64,000 nucleotides of DNA from Cricetomys ansorgei. Taxonomy: Eukaryota > Chordata > Mammalia > Rodentia > Nesomyidae. The position numbers were made by a program, and so were the translations under genes. The stretch spans positions 3,316,001 through 3,380,000 of the forward strand of contig JAMJFZ010004031.1 of the NCBI GenBank assembly GCA_026225945.1. Direction: 5' to 3'. The notes under the pieces were generated by a model, which saw nothing but the letters and a program-made list of their open reading frames with translations, was not told where the DNA came from and ran no database searches. How positions within the stretch are numbered: position 1 is the stretch's first letter; every line of letters begins with the position of its first letter. Below, piece after piece: positions 33,180 through 45,379 of this stretch.

Positions 33180-33726
33180 GACCTGCAAAACCGATGGAGA
33201 AGCATCCAGCGAAATTTTAGCCAGATGACAGAAAAAAGTTTACTATCACACAAAGTTTGAATGTTTGGGGACGCTTGAAGAAAGTTGGAAGACAGGAATA
33301 ATTGAGTTAGGCTACACACTCAGAGGAGAGGTGTGGGGAAGGGGCCAGTGAGCCAGGTAGAGGGATTGAGAAAGAAAAAAGAAGAAAAACAAATAACAAC
33401 AAAACAAAAAAACAAACAAAAAACAGGTACCTCCTAAGCCTCACAGGAAGGGAGGGGGTGGTTAAACTCTGTTCTGGGCTGTTAGCTGCAGAGGGGCTAA
33501 AGAGCAGGAACCAACTTCTACCATTCTGATTACAATTTGTGCCTTTCCAGAAGTATTATTCAACTTGCTATGACAACCCTCCTTCCTTCCCTTAGACTTT
33601 GAAAACAGCCTTGTTGTTAAAAATCTCCTCCTGGGGGGAGGGATATAAACAATGTCTACCTCTTCTTCTAAGGTCCCAATGACAAACCCAGGAATGGTTC
33701 TGAAGTTCACTCTTGGGAATTTAGTG

Positions 33727-34140
33727 GGTTCCTATGGCTGTGATGAAGCACCGTGATCAAAAGCAACCTGGGGAGAACAGGCTTTATTTGGCTTACACAT
33801 CCTGAATCACACAATCCATTGAGGGAAGCCAAAACAGGAACTCAAACCGGGCAGGAACCTGGAGACAGGGGCTGCTGCAGAGGCCACGGAGAAATATTGC
33901 TTACTGGATTTCTACTGATAGCTGGCTCAGCCTGTCTTCTTATAGCACAAGAACACCAGCCGGGAGTTGGAGTGGCACCACCCACAGTGGGCTGGACCCA
34001 CCCACATTGATCACTAATTGAAAAAAGGCCCTACATGCTTGCTTGCTTACAGTCCAGTTTTAGGCAATTTCTCAATTGAGATTCCCTCCTCTCAGGTGAC
34101 TCTAGCTTTGTGTAAAATTGACATAAAAGTAGCCAGCACA
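33727..34140. repeat. Common muroid dispersed repeat (LTR-like), copy A
   Basis: Begins 'ggttcctatggctgtgatg' and ends 'acataaaagtagccagcaca', a sequence repeated many times in rodent genomes. I do not recall its catalogue name. Its first 45 bp are the reverse complement of the end of the 57740-57925 element. Confidence 0.7.
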
Positions 34141-34144
34141 GGAA

Positions 34145-34980
34145 CAATAAGTTTATTGGGCTTCTTACACACAGAATTACTCACTGGTGTATGGTTCTCC
34201 TCTCCAAACAGGTCACACTTCGAAAACCTTAGCCTGGCAGAAATGAGGGCTTCCCTGTGAGGCATAGATGATGTCATCTCCTCAATCTTCTCGGGCCCAT
34301 ATAATCTACAGGTCCTCCAAGCCAAGAGCAATTAAAGCAAAGCTGCAGACACTAGGTGATAGGGAGCATCTGGATATTCAGGTGAGGGCCTGTGACCCTC
34401 CACACTCCTCCAGGGATATTTAAACAGTAAACAAGTCCAGCTGGGATGATCATTTTGCAAGAGGGCCAAGTGCCGAACTTCCCAAGATGACAGTTGCTGG
34501 ACTCAGAGGACAGTCCCACACAAGCCCTTCTTCCCTAAGCAGTAAATAGTGCTTGACACTGCTTTCACAAAGTCCAAAATTAATGCTCTCTCTCTTCAAT
34601 GTCACTCTCATTTGCTGGCTCCTTTTCTTCTGAGACAAATACTGCAGAGTCCCTAGGCTTCATCTCCCCACCCCTTTTAGGGGGACTAACCCATGTCCTG
34701 TCCTAACCATCACAAGTCCTCAGCTCATGGCTCCTGCCTGGACCATCCTAAGCTCCAGATTTGTACAATGAGCTGTCTGCTCGATATCTCAGTGTGGTTC
34801 CCCAGAGTACTTAAAACTAACTTGGTGATCTCATCCTAGCAGAACTGTTTTTCCAGTCAATCTCCTCCATTACAAAAAGAAATTTTAGACTAGAAATTTG
34901 GAAAGGAATCCTTGACTCCTTACCATCCTTAACATGAAATCCATTAATAACCAAATCTTATCAATTTGATAAATAAAATG
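34145..34980. other. Intergenic, unassigned
   Basis: No gene or repeat recognised. Confidence 0.55.
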
Positions 34981-34985
34981 AATAT

Positions 34986-35150
34986 CTTCCTCCTCTCTAT
35001 CTCTTCCTCCCTCTCCCCTCTTTTCCTCTTCCCTTTTCATCTCTTCCTCTCCTCTTGCTCCTCCCACTCTTGCTCCCCTTCCTCTCCCTTTGTCTCCCCC
35101 TTCTCCATCTCTTCCTCTTCTCTTCTTTCGCCCCATCCTTCTCTTACTTG
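34986..35150. repeat. CT-rich polypyrimidine tract
   Basis: About 160 bp of TCC/CTC-rich DNA with few purines. Confidence 0.85.
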
Positions 35151-35219
35151 GAAAAGCAAAACAGATGGAGACCCAGTTGGCACTCTCTGAAAGTACTCGC
35201 CGACCTTATCTCTTCTTCT

Positions 35220-35885
35220 GCACAGCCACTACCCCTTTCCAAAATGGCATACTCTAACCTGAAGCTGTTATTTAATAATCTGCTACTTGGTCATCTTTTG
35301 AAAATCCTCCAAGTCATCAGTTTTATACAAAGAAACTAATACAATTTTAAATTCACTTTCCCTCACTATTTTATCTCCTTTCGATAGTTTTCCATTGGTC
35401 TTAGAGTTCAAACTATGTGATCCTTGTGATGTAGTTCCAGACTGTTCCAAGCCTGTCCCTGGACACTCTCCATGGACCCCTTTGCTTAGGTCACCTCTGC
35501 TCTTTGTAATCCCTAAAGTCTCTCAAGGTCTTTCCAGGATCCTCCAGGTCTTTGCCCATTTTGTTCCTGTACCTGGGCACACAGTGGCTCTCTGTCTTTA
35601 TGTAGCTTTTCTTTCCCTCCCCCTTCTATCTTCTCTCCTTCCCTCTTAGCCTTCCTTCTTTCCCTCCTGCTTCCTCTATAGAGATTTTGCTTTCTTCCAA
35701 TGTAAAGCCTTCCCCATTATCTTCTCACAGGTATTCCTGTTCGTTTTCTATAAGAACCTCACATTTAATGTCCCTTGTGTCTTTGCTAGAATGAGAACAC
35801 ACTGGAGTTTTCATTGTTGTCCTAGCAACTCCAATGCTGCTGGCATGTAGTATGTGCCCAATGGATACTTTTGAATGACCCTTAC
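35220..35885 (+). repeat. L2 LINE 3' end
   Basis: Pyrimidine-rich body with 'ggcacacagtggctctctg', 'cttccccattatcttctcac' and a tail 'tgctggcatgtagtatgtgc' then 'aatggatacttttgaatga', in L2 order. Diverged. Confidence 0.65.
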
Positions 35886-35889
35886 ATGA

Positions 35890-38800
35890 GCATCACAAAT
35901 GTATAAGTGGAGGATATGTGAAATGTGCAAAAGTGGATCCCAATCTCAAACACTTTATAACAGAAAAAGATCATGTATGTTTTAGGGAAAAGTATGTCAT
36001 GTGGTCAAATGTGACCACACTAGATGGGCAGAAAGGAGGCACTAACCACATACAAGTAATGCAGACCTAAAAGTCAGTTCTGAGCCCTACACACAGGGCA
36101 GGAAAAATGAAAGAGTAGATGGAATACATTCCGGGTGTGTGTGGATGGTGTGCAATACTGCCATGGTGTACTTGCAGCATAGAGAGGTAAAGCAGGGCTG
36201 GTATTTTGAGTCTGGATGGCTGAGATAATGGTGGTACAACAGAAAACAAAACCAAGTAGCAGAGAGAAGAGGTGGAACAGAGCAGGCTAGGGAGATAATT
36301 GTATTTGGATGATGCTGATTGTGTTCTATAGTTAAGTCTGAGATATTGCTGCAGCCTTCAACAAGACATAGATGGAAAATGGTGGTTTAAACTATTATAT
36401 GTTTTAGATTGTTATGTATAATCATGATAAATGCATAAAGGTATTTTTATGATCAATCTTCCTTCCTTTTATCTACCCTTTGAATGTACTAATGAATGTG
36501 CCAACACCTAATGAATTATTTGCCCAAGTGTTGGTTCAAGGGCCACTGTCACAGATTCACACTGTGGGACTTTGTTTTCGTATTAGTGAAGGTCCCAACA
36601 AGGAACAAGAAGTGCTGTTCTTTTCTCCTAATAGTACTGTTTCTGTACATATTCCCCAGTTTATTTATTCAGTTGTTCAGCAAATGTACTGAGCATTTGA
36701 TCAATATAGGATGATAAAGGACATAGGGTATTCATTTCCTTTAAGTATGAATTTCAATAGAGCGACTCAAAGAATAAATAATGTCTCCCATTTTCAACTT
36801 TTCACTTGTTGTTACACTGATATACGTGTAAGTAGATAGTTTTTCCTATACCACACTATCCATATACTCTTGACATCTGACATCCCATAAATCAACTCAA
36901 ATTCCCATTAAGTTCTTGCCTGGAAATTAATGCTCTCCATGGTGAGTCTCAAACTAACTTTCTGTGCACCTCAAACATAGCCAGGTTTTCCCCTCTTATC
37001 GTATTGCTTTAGTTTGGTTCAGATCAAGGGATGATCCCAAATGAGGAATTGTCAGATGCTGTGCAAGGATATGCAGATGAGACACTGGACAGTGGGAGAG
37101 ACTTCTTCTGGCTGACATCCTTACAGCAACTAGTCTATAGAAGATGTGCAATTGCAACAAATTCATTTTTTACTACGTTTTTCCAAAACTGAAATTCCAG
37201 AAACTGCTTGATACTTGATTACTTCTCAAACTGAGTCTATTTCATGCTTGAGTTCAGAAGCAGAAACAATTGCTTCTCTTGTTACAGTGTATAAAAATCC
37301 TTGTGTAGGGCCATTCTTGTCTCAGAGCACATGGTTATTATGTGACAACATTTTATCTCAGAAGTAATCTGACCTGGAAGACTGGATTTTATGCACTGGA
37401 ATGATTTAACAACTGGTTCATGTAGGACGCCAACAGTTCAGAAGACACAGCTCACAGTATCACCCTCTCCTGCTGTCAGAGGTTAGAGACCATGCAAATG
37501 TGCTTTGTGCAATGCTGTCTTTATCTCTAGCATCTATACATATGACCCTGGCTGAAAACAGAGTTTATAAGAGTTTCAGAATAGGAAGTAGTAAAAAGTA
37601 TAAAGAGAGTTGTTTGCAGATAAAGTGAACAAAAATTTATTTACATATACTCTAGAGACTTAGAAGACACAAAAGACATTAAGGACATGGTCTAACACTC
37701 GAGTATCTAGAAAAACAAGATGTATGAGCTTGAAACCAGAAAACAATTTCAAAGGTTCCAAGACAACAGTTATGTGTGTAGCGCTGAACACGATACAGTA
37801 CTGTTGTCAGGAAGCATTTAGTTTAACCTTAAATCAACTTCCTTTCCTTTCCTCTTTCATTTTCTTTCTTCGTATCAGACCAATCTGGAGAGATATTCAG
37901 ATCAGTCCTTGCAGACAAGATGAAAGAGATAAGAGAACACTGGGGACCAAAATATCATCATAAGATAGCAGAGACCAAGAATATAAATAGTGGAAGAGGC
38001 TTCTGCTCTGCTTTCTAGGGACAGTAGTGGAAAACAAGAGGAAACATTTAACATGCTAGTTTCCCAAGATGCTTCATATTCAGCAGACACCTAGTGAAAA
38101 ATACTTCATTTTAGGTTAGTAAAATACAGTGACGATTATTAGTGATATTTTCTCTCTTTCATGATCTATATAGAAACTACAGACTTGCTTAAAACCCATT
38201 TTACGAGCTAAACAAGGACCAGGGAGACCTTGGTAATGGAACTGCACTCATATTTTCTGAGTTTTTCTTATTAAAGTGTAAAAGTAACATAGTATCTATT
38301 TCCAAAATAGTAATTTTCATCCCTGAAAACAGCAGGAAACATCAGGAGAATTTCGATTTCAAAGTCTGCAATGCTCATCAAGAAACAACATAAGAACAAA
38401 CAGATGTGAAGGTTACTCCGCTCAGTTGATAACTGTTTAGGAAAGGTCAAGAGGATACAGGTGTAAAAAATGAAGTTTATCTGGAATGCTAATGTCCAGA
38501 TGCTTGTATAACAGTGTCTATGTATTTACTTGCTATCTCTGTCTTCTATCTCCCTCCTGTGCTGGCTTGAGTATATATGCAGAATGGACATTTTTAGTCT
38601 TTCTTCCCAGGGCTCTTGGACGGCACTTTCTCCCAGTGTTTCTCGATTGCATTTCCCAGGACTCATTTCCCTTTGTGCACACACATAGATGCCCTCTTAT
38701 GAATGATCAAACATTAATGATATTACAAAAATTTTTGAAATTTTAAGAGCACATTTCCCAAAACTGCACCAAAGTAACTATGCAGTTAACAACAGGGAAC

Positions 38801-39230
38801 TTGCGATCCCATGGGGCTCTGTGTGGGACAGAGGAAATGATGCAGAATGCACCATGCTAGCTAGACAACGCTACGTGAAACTGGTTTTAAAGTGCAGATA
38901 TGATCTTCATTTTAGGCTTAACCTGGAATTTGTTCTTCTCTTCAATAAGTGATTAATAAAATCAGCACTGCGAAATGCAAAGACAGAAATATCAAACAAA
39001 ATCTAGCCTGATGACTTATCATAGACAGAACTTAGGAACAAGTCTCACAAAACAATATCAATAAAAGCAACAATACCAGTTTAAAATGTCCCAAGAGAAT
39101 TATATACTTGAATAAAGCTTAGAGTTTAAAAACATAGAAACTTCTACTAGAGAGAACTGATCTTTAAGTCATTATACATGAAAAGACTGAGAAGTCTGTA
39201 TTTTATATGAACTCTCTTACTAAAAGGAAG
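35890..39230. other. Intergenic, unassigned
   Basis: No gene, RNA or clear repeat recognised in about 3.3 kb of AT-rich DNA. Confidence 0.55.
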
Positions 39231-39233
39231 TGT

Positions 39234-39531
39234 TGGAGCTATGGAGATGGCTGTCAGTAAAATGCTTGTGACCCTGAATTTGACTTCCCTGAACCCACAT
39301 AAAAGCCAGACATAGCTGTCTGTCTATAAGTCCAGTACTGGGAGTAGAGCTAAGAGACAGGAAACTTCCTAGAGCTCACTGACCAGTCAATCTAGCTGAA
39401 TCAATGAGCTCCAAGTTTAGGGAGAGACCTTGTCTCAAAGAATGAAATGGAGAACAATTGAGGAAGACATTGATGGTTGACTTCTGGCTGCCATATACAT
39501 GCAGAAACACATATGCATGAATACATACCTA

Positions 39532-39583
<52 letters not shown>
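39234..39583 (+). repeat. B4 SINE with (CA)n tail
   Basis: ID-like head 'ggagctatggagatggctg', B1-like middle with 'gctccaagtttagggagaga', and a tail expanded into a pure CA run (39533-39583). Confidence 0.8.
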
Positions 39584-39584
<1 letters not shown>

Positions 39585-39734
39585 ATCTCAGCTCCAGTTA
39601 ATGTAATACAGATAGAAAATGGAGCAGCCAGGTGTAAAGGGTGAGAAGCATCAATGGCCACGCAGGCAACAGGCTTCTGCCTGTTTATCTTTCTCTATGA
39701 GTTTAGTCAGCCTTAATTAATGCCTTTTTATATA

Positions 39735-39955
39735 AGTTTTTTCTTAAAAATTTTTCATACAATTTATTTTATCATATTCTCTCCTCTCCCTCAATTCCTC
39801 CCAGATCTTCCCTACCTCCTCACCTACCCAATTCTCTATTCCTCTCCCTCTCTCAAAAAAGAAAGCACACCTAAACACAAAAAGGAATAAACAAAACGAT
39901 AATGAAACAAACAAAAACTCAACAAGACAGAAAGTAAACAAACAAAACAAAACAG
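39735..39955 (-). repeat. Rodent L1 (Lx-like) 3'-end fragment
   Basis: 'caattcctcccagatcttcc' and 'tcacctacccaattc' followed by an AAAC-rich run match rodent L1 3'-region sequences. Confidence 0.5.
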
Positions 39956-39959
39956 CATT

Positions 39960-42310
39960 GACAAACGTTATTAGGTAGTATTGAAATATGATTTGTAATT
40001 ATATATAGACTTGTGGCCTAGAATCATCTGAACTAAATGCTATCAGATAGCAGGAAATGCTGTCTGTGATGGTCTATTCCTAATGGCTTATATAAACTTC
40101 AGATTAAAGGTTTATATACACTCACTTCAACTGATGGTCAGCATATATCATTAAACACAATTATTTACTTCATTTAGGCGAGACAAAGGCTTACACAATG
40201 TTAACTGACTGACAGTTGAATTCCTGCTTTTCATGGGTTCGTTCAAAAAGGAATGGACTGAGCTATCCAGAGAGACATCCATCAGAATAGGTGGCATGCT
40301 TCAGGCCTTAGTATAGAAATGAGGCCAAACAGGAAGAAGAACCTCTTGCAATTCAAGTAACCAAGGTCAATCTGGTCAAAACCAAGGAACAGAAGTAGAA
40401 GAGGAATGGAGGCAAAGTTAAGGCTCAGGAACCAGGTAGAAAGCACTGGAACAGGGGGCGGGCCGCGTGGCCCAGGCAGTGACTTGTGAATAGGCAGAAG
40501 GGCCTATCAATGCTGGATTTGGGGTCTTAGAGATGCAGAGGTGCACTGGGTCAGAAAGCCACAGTGTTAAAAATTGACCAAATGAGACTCAAGGGCTGGT
40601 TGGTATTTGTATTTTCTACTAATTACTATCTATGTTTTCCTAGTGTACTCAGGGCTACTGCTAACCATGTGTCAGGGTCTGAAGTCACCAGAGAAAGACT
40701 TTGCTCTAAATAATCATCAGATAACCCATGACATATTGTCTTTATAAATTGATACAATTCACCTTAACTTCTGGCTTAGCTGACTTCAGATTTAAATTTT
40801 TCTCACATAAATTAAGGAAGCTGGAAGCTTGGGAATTCTAGCTGTTCAGGCTCCTTCTCTCTGAGGCAGATCTCAAAGGCCACTCTGCTTAGCTCAGTGC
40901 TGGTCACACTCAAAAGTGCACACTCAAAAGAGCACTAGGACATGGGCTGAGGGAATGAAATCAGATAGGAAGTCCAAGGAAGTCATATTTTCATAGCTGA
41001 AGGTTTTATTAAAAATAATTTCTAGGCTCACTCATCTATCCAGGTTCAAGTATAAATATCAAAGCAAAAACCTATTTCAATTTTTTCCAGAAGGAAATTT
41101 TGCTCACTCTTGAGACACAATAACATGTGTTGATGACAATAATTATGAATGGGCTCTAGTAAACGTGAATCAAATCTCCACAGATTAATAACATGCTGGT
41201 TGTACTTTAAGGCTTCAACGGCTCACAAGAATTCTTTAAGGCCAGCAGACGTGGGGCCAGCAGAGCCATGGATCACGCAGTAGACAAAGCAAGGTATGTG
41301 GAAAGGATGCAAATCTGATGTCATCATCTTGTACACCGCCACTTCTCCAAGCCTCAAGCTGTATTCAAATGGATGAAGTGGAAGTATATATGAAATTGAA
41401 TTTCAGATTAGTTTCCAGATAGTAGTAATAGTTCCAGGAGTGGGTGAAACATACTTTCATGAAGTCAAATGAAATTTAATTGGCTCTACCTAAGTGAATG
41501 CTTTTCATGGGGCCTGTATTATTATTAATGGTGAGAATTTTTTTCAACTGTGAGTCCCATCAGCTGTTTATAATCTAATAACCTGAAGGTAGGGATGGGA
41601 TTACATTTTTTTATTTCATGGCAGACTCTCTTTCTAGACTAGACTATGCACAGCACCAAGCTATTCTGAAAGCCTAGAGAACTATATTTAGCATAAAATT
41701 CTTCCAGATTTCAAAATGTCATTTGATGATTTTTCAGAGATAGAATTTTTGAGTGGGTTTTCACCCCAAGTAAGGGAATTCCTTACTTTTCATGAGGGAA
41801 GTCAGCAAAGGGAGACAAGGGGGTTATAATAGGCTGGGGACATTGCTTGACGTTGAGATGATTGTCTGGCTTGTAAACAACATCAAAAGGCCTCCTGTAT
41901 GGGAATTAACTGACAAGAGAAACATTTGTTGGAGGATAAGCCTAGTTCTTTCATGCCATTCTGTATTTGTAACTTTGATGTCTTTAACAGATAGAATCTC
42001 TCTCCTGGAACCACTCTGACCACTCAGGGCTGGAATCCTTAGGCCTGTGATCGTCCTCTTACACATTCCCACATCACAACTAGAATGACTTTGACATCAT
42101 CCCATGAGTCTAGAGAAGAATGTTGGTCAGTCTACCAGAGGAATTTCAGTTTCAAAATGGCTTTGTCCTGATAAATAAATACATCTTAGGCTTGGGCAAG
42201 AAAACCAGAGATCTGGCCTGCATTCTTTGAATTTATTCCATACTTACATGGTGCTTTTCACTCAGTGAATTCTTAGTGACATCTGCCTTGTCCAGCCACC
42301 AGACCTACCA
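39960..42310. other. Intergenic, unassigned
   Basis: No gene recognised. A small GC/CpG-rich island-like patch (GGGGGCGGGCCGCGTGGCCC) lies near 40456-40476. Confidence 0.55.
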
Positions 42311-42315
42311 GGATC

Positions 42316-42339
42316 AAGATAATTATGCATAATTATCTT
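42316..42339. other. 24-bp perfect palindrome
   Basis: AAGATAATTATG followed at once by its exact reverse complement. The centre ATTATGCATAAT resembles paired POU-type half sites. No spacer. Confidence 0.9.
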
Positions 42340-42524
42340 AATTATATTTTATAATTATATAAACGTATAAGTATGCATGTACGGGACTAACACAAAACAA
42401 AACAAAATGTGCCATTTCTTTAAAATGCAAATTAACATCTAAGAAGAAAGTTTGAAGAAAAACATGTTCTGGAAACCTGCCTGGAATGTCCATTTCAATT
42501 TGAATAGGTATGAATAGATGCTCT

Positions 42525-42660
42525 AGTACCCCCTGAACTCTATGTAATTGAGACTGGTCTCAAAATTGCCATGTAGTACAAGTTAGACTTGACCTCTGGA
42601 CCTCCTGCCTCCATCCCCTGACTAGTGTTGGGCTTACATGATATACCACTGTACTAGGGA
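42525..42660 (-). repeat. B1-like SINE, worn
   Basis: 'tctatgtaattgagactgg' through 'ggcttacatgatataccact' follows antisense B1 loosely. Confidence 0.4.
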
Positions 42661-42664
42661 TGAG

Positions 42665-43879
42665 AAGTTCTTGGCCAGTAGGTATAGCAGAGTACCAAGC
42701 GAATGTGGGGTCACACTGTCTATTTAGCATAGATCATGTGATGTTCAGAAGAGACACAGAAGGAGGCAGGATTTAGAAAATGAAAATGAAGTATGTCAGG
42801 CTAAGAAGGCTGGATTTTAATTGCAGTCTGAAAATCAATATCTCATGCAGTAGAATAATAAGTTTATGCAGATTAGCATGATGGAAATTAGAGAGTCTAG
42901 TTAAACGTCTGGTGTATTGATGCAGAAAAAGACAGCTAGAGTTTGAGGTAAGTGTCTTAGAAGCTAAAGAGAAAGGGAATGATGAGAGCAAGAAAGCAAC
43001 TCAGTGTCCACAGGTCTGGGTGGCTCTATTCATTGCTGTAAAGCAGAGCTAGATGAGTGGGTCTAAATGGCAAGACATGTTAGGACATTTTGATTGTGTT
43101 GAGTGTGAATTTTCTAAGAGCTTTGCAAGTGAAATCACACACACACACACATACACATACAAACATACACACACAGAGACATATATACACACACAGAAAT
43201 GGGAGGGTTCAGGAGAGACATCTGTACTAATGATATTATTTTAATAGCATTAATCTGCAGAGAGATGATAGAGAACATTTTAAAGGAGACCAGAGAGAAC
43301 TATGGAAAGAAACAGAGAATAAGAAAGTTTTAGATCAGGCAGAAGGAAAGCAAGCAACAATTAGATACAAAAAGGGCCATCACATTCAACCAAGAAAATG
43401 TCTCTTCAAATTAAGAGTAGCAGTGGTAAGAATTGGTTGACATGTGAAACATGACTGATCGGTAAGGGACCTGGGAGATTAGTGATGTGAAGTTCTTGGA
43501 GGATGTATGATTTGTAAAGCTTGAAGTATGTAGGGAAGATGAGAAGTCCATGAAGAAGCCAGAGTGTACGACCTCTGTCATAGTAACATCATTTTTAAGA
43601 GTAAGACTTAAAAGGAAGTCTCCTCCCCTTGAAGATGTATCTCCTTACTCCTTTTCTGTAGCAAAAAGGCCGTACATTGCCTTGCTTCTTTTCCTAGTAA
43701 ATCCATGAGCTCTGCCCTCTTTCAAATATCAACTCCACTGGCTCAGTATTAAGACACTTATTTCTTTCACGACAGCTGATTGTGTTCAGCTTCACTGTCT
43801 CACATTCATGCTTCCTTTACTCACTTCAAATTTATAGCTGTAATTCTTTAGAGGAAGTGGTAGGCACACCAGTCTTAGT
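42665..43879. other. Intergenic, unassigned, with CA-rich run
   Basis: An interrupted CA/ACAT run lies at 43136-43195. No gene was recognised. Confidence 0.55.
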
Positions 43880-44445
43880 GCTTAAAAAATCTAATGCAGG
43901 TGTAGATTCACACCAGATATAGATATTGATTCAAGGCAAAGGTTTTATTCTTTGTCTAATTAAATCACTGGTCCTTAGTACAGGAGCTCTGGAGCATTTT
44001 AGCCTCCATACAATCTACTCTTAAGCCTAGAATTGGAAAGCTTCAGTCTGCATACAATCTAGATCATTTAAGCCTCCTCTGCTGACTGAGCCACCTGGAC
44101 TAGCTTCCTCTGAACTCAGAGTCTTCAAACTGCTTCTGTGTCTCTGTTAGCTCTTCCTGCACCATCCCACCTGCTCTAACTGACTCTTCTATAACTCTGA
44201 CTCCTTCTGAGCTCTGCATCCTATGTTTGCTTCCACATTGTTTCTGTCTTAGGGATTAAAGGCATGGATCACCACTGCCTTCTGAATATTGGGATTTAAG
44301 GTGTTTGCTACTACTGCTTTCTGAATACTGGATTAAAGGTGTGTCTACATTCTATCCAGACCACACAGGACTCTGAATGTAGGCTCCTTGAGTATAGACC
44401 TTTCCTAGGTTTCACACAGGCCTATTCCTCTATATCCCAACAGAG
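43880..44445. repeat. Unclassified repeat with tandem B1-like motifs
   Basis: Within a CT-rich, repeat-like body, 44251-44348 holds two full units and one partial unit of about 38 bp, each with GGATTAAAGG or GGGATTTAAGG, followed by 'ctgcyttctgaata'. The motif resembles the antisense B1 5' end. Probably part of an LTR. Limits uncertain. Confidence 0.5.
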
Positions 44446-44529
44446 AATGTTGTTACAAGGAGTATTAGAAACGGCAGAGAGACAACAGTCTCCAAGCCAT
44501 GAGAAGGAACAGGCTTAGGCACGGTAAAG

Positions 44530-44900
44530 AAAGAATGAGGCAGCCAAGGGCATAGAGATTTTTGGACAGGCCAGATCATTGTATCTGATGTCAATCATCT
44601 TGGCATCACGCTCCTTGCAGAGGGCTGGCCTGAACAATCGGCATGGAATTATACTGTTGCCTTTTAGACAGTGGGTAGAGGTCAGACTTTAAAACAATCA
44701 GAAGAGCTTGGAATTTTAAGTGAGCCCCTGTCAATGAAGCAATCTGGTGAAATATTTGAGGGGAGAATGAATTTTGGATATTTTGGAGGATGTTTTTTAA
44801 AACCCACTTGAGAGGCTAGGGATCAAATATGTCTAACAGAATGGGGATCTTGTTCTTGGGAACTCAGTAGCTGAGACTGGTGACAGAACCACTGGTGATG
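44530..44900 (-). repeat. L2 LINE remnant
   Basis: 'ggacaggccagatcattg', 'gagcttggaattttaagtg' and 'gaagcaatctggtgaaat' follow antisense L2. Diverged. Confidence 0.5.
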
Positions 44901-45095
44901 AAACACTGGAGACTGTCTGCTGAGATGGATGGAGCTTCTCAAATGAAAGTGGTGAATGAGTCAATGGAGACCTTGCTCAAATGCAATTCCTGACTTCCGA
45001 AGTCTGGGGCGGGCCCTGAGATTTGTCCTGGTTCTGATGTAATGTCACAGCTACTAAGTATGACTCTGAAATACTGTGAATAGAAGACTTTCAAG

Positions 45096-45104
45096 ACAAT
45101 ACAC
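45096..45104. repeat. Target-site duplication, left
   Basis: ACAATACAC directly before the TG of the solo LTR. Confidence 0.75.
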
Positions 45105-45363
45105 TGTAAGAGAAACTAGACCTGCCACTGGAACAAGGCCTGAGACCTACCCGGACATTCCCAGAGATGAGAAGAGCCACAGCAGCAGCCTGCAGTCCAG
45201 GAGCCAATGGGATGCTGGGCTGGGAAGAGGCTTATAAAAGGGCTTCCTCTTCCTGAAATAAATGAGTCTGCTTTTTGCCATTTACCTGACTCCCAGAGCC
45301 TGTGTCTTGGTTCTGCGCCAACTCTACCCCCGCCCCCAAGGGTCCCACGTATGGGCACAAGCA
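45105..45363 (+). mobile_element. Solo LTR, 259 bp, with intact target duplication
   Basis: The element begins TG and ends CA, and is flanked by the identical 9-mer ACAATACAC at 45096-45104 and 45364-45372. Inside are TATAAAAG (about 45233) and, 26 bp later, AATAAA (about 45258), as in the U3-R of an LTR read left to right. There are no gag, pol or env remains beside it, so it is a solo LTR. The family is not recognised; an ERV2/ERVK-type is possible, though a 9-bp duplication would be unusual for it. Perfect flanks suggest a recent event. Confidence 0.75.
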
Positions 45364-45372
45364 ACAATACAC
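45364..45372. repeat. Target-site duplication, right
   Basis: ACAATACAC directly after the CA of the solo LTR. Confidence 0.75.
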
Positions 45373-45379
45373 CAAGTTG

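Larger units (their letters stand above)
32260..33726. other. Upstream flank of Itga4
   Basis: No coding gene recognised. It contains the CCAAT, E-box and RUNX motifs listed separately, an Ets-type AGGAAGTG on the minus strand near 32662-32670, and an A/AAC-rich run at 33370-33426. None of the short open frames resembles a known protein. Confidence 0.6.

Noticed and set aside
32614..33319. Short frames upstream of Itga4 as an extra coding exon
   Set aside because: No similarity to alpha-4 or any protein I know, and no splice link to exon 1 could be argued.
40449..40476. CTCF site or small CpG island
   Set aside because: The flanks do not fit the CTCF consensus and the GC-rich patch is under 30 bp.
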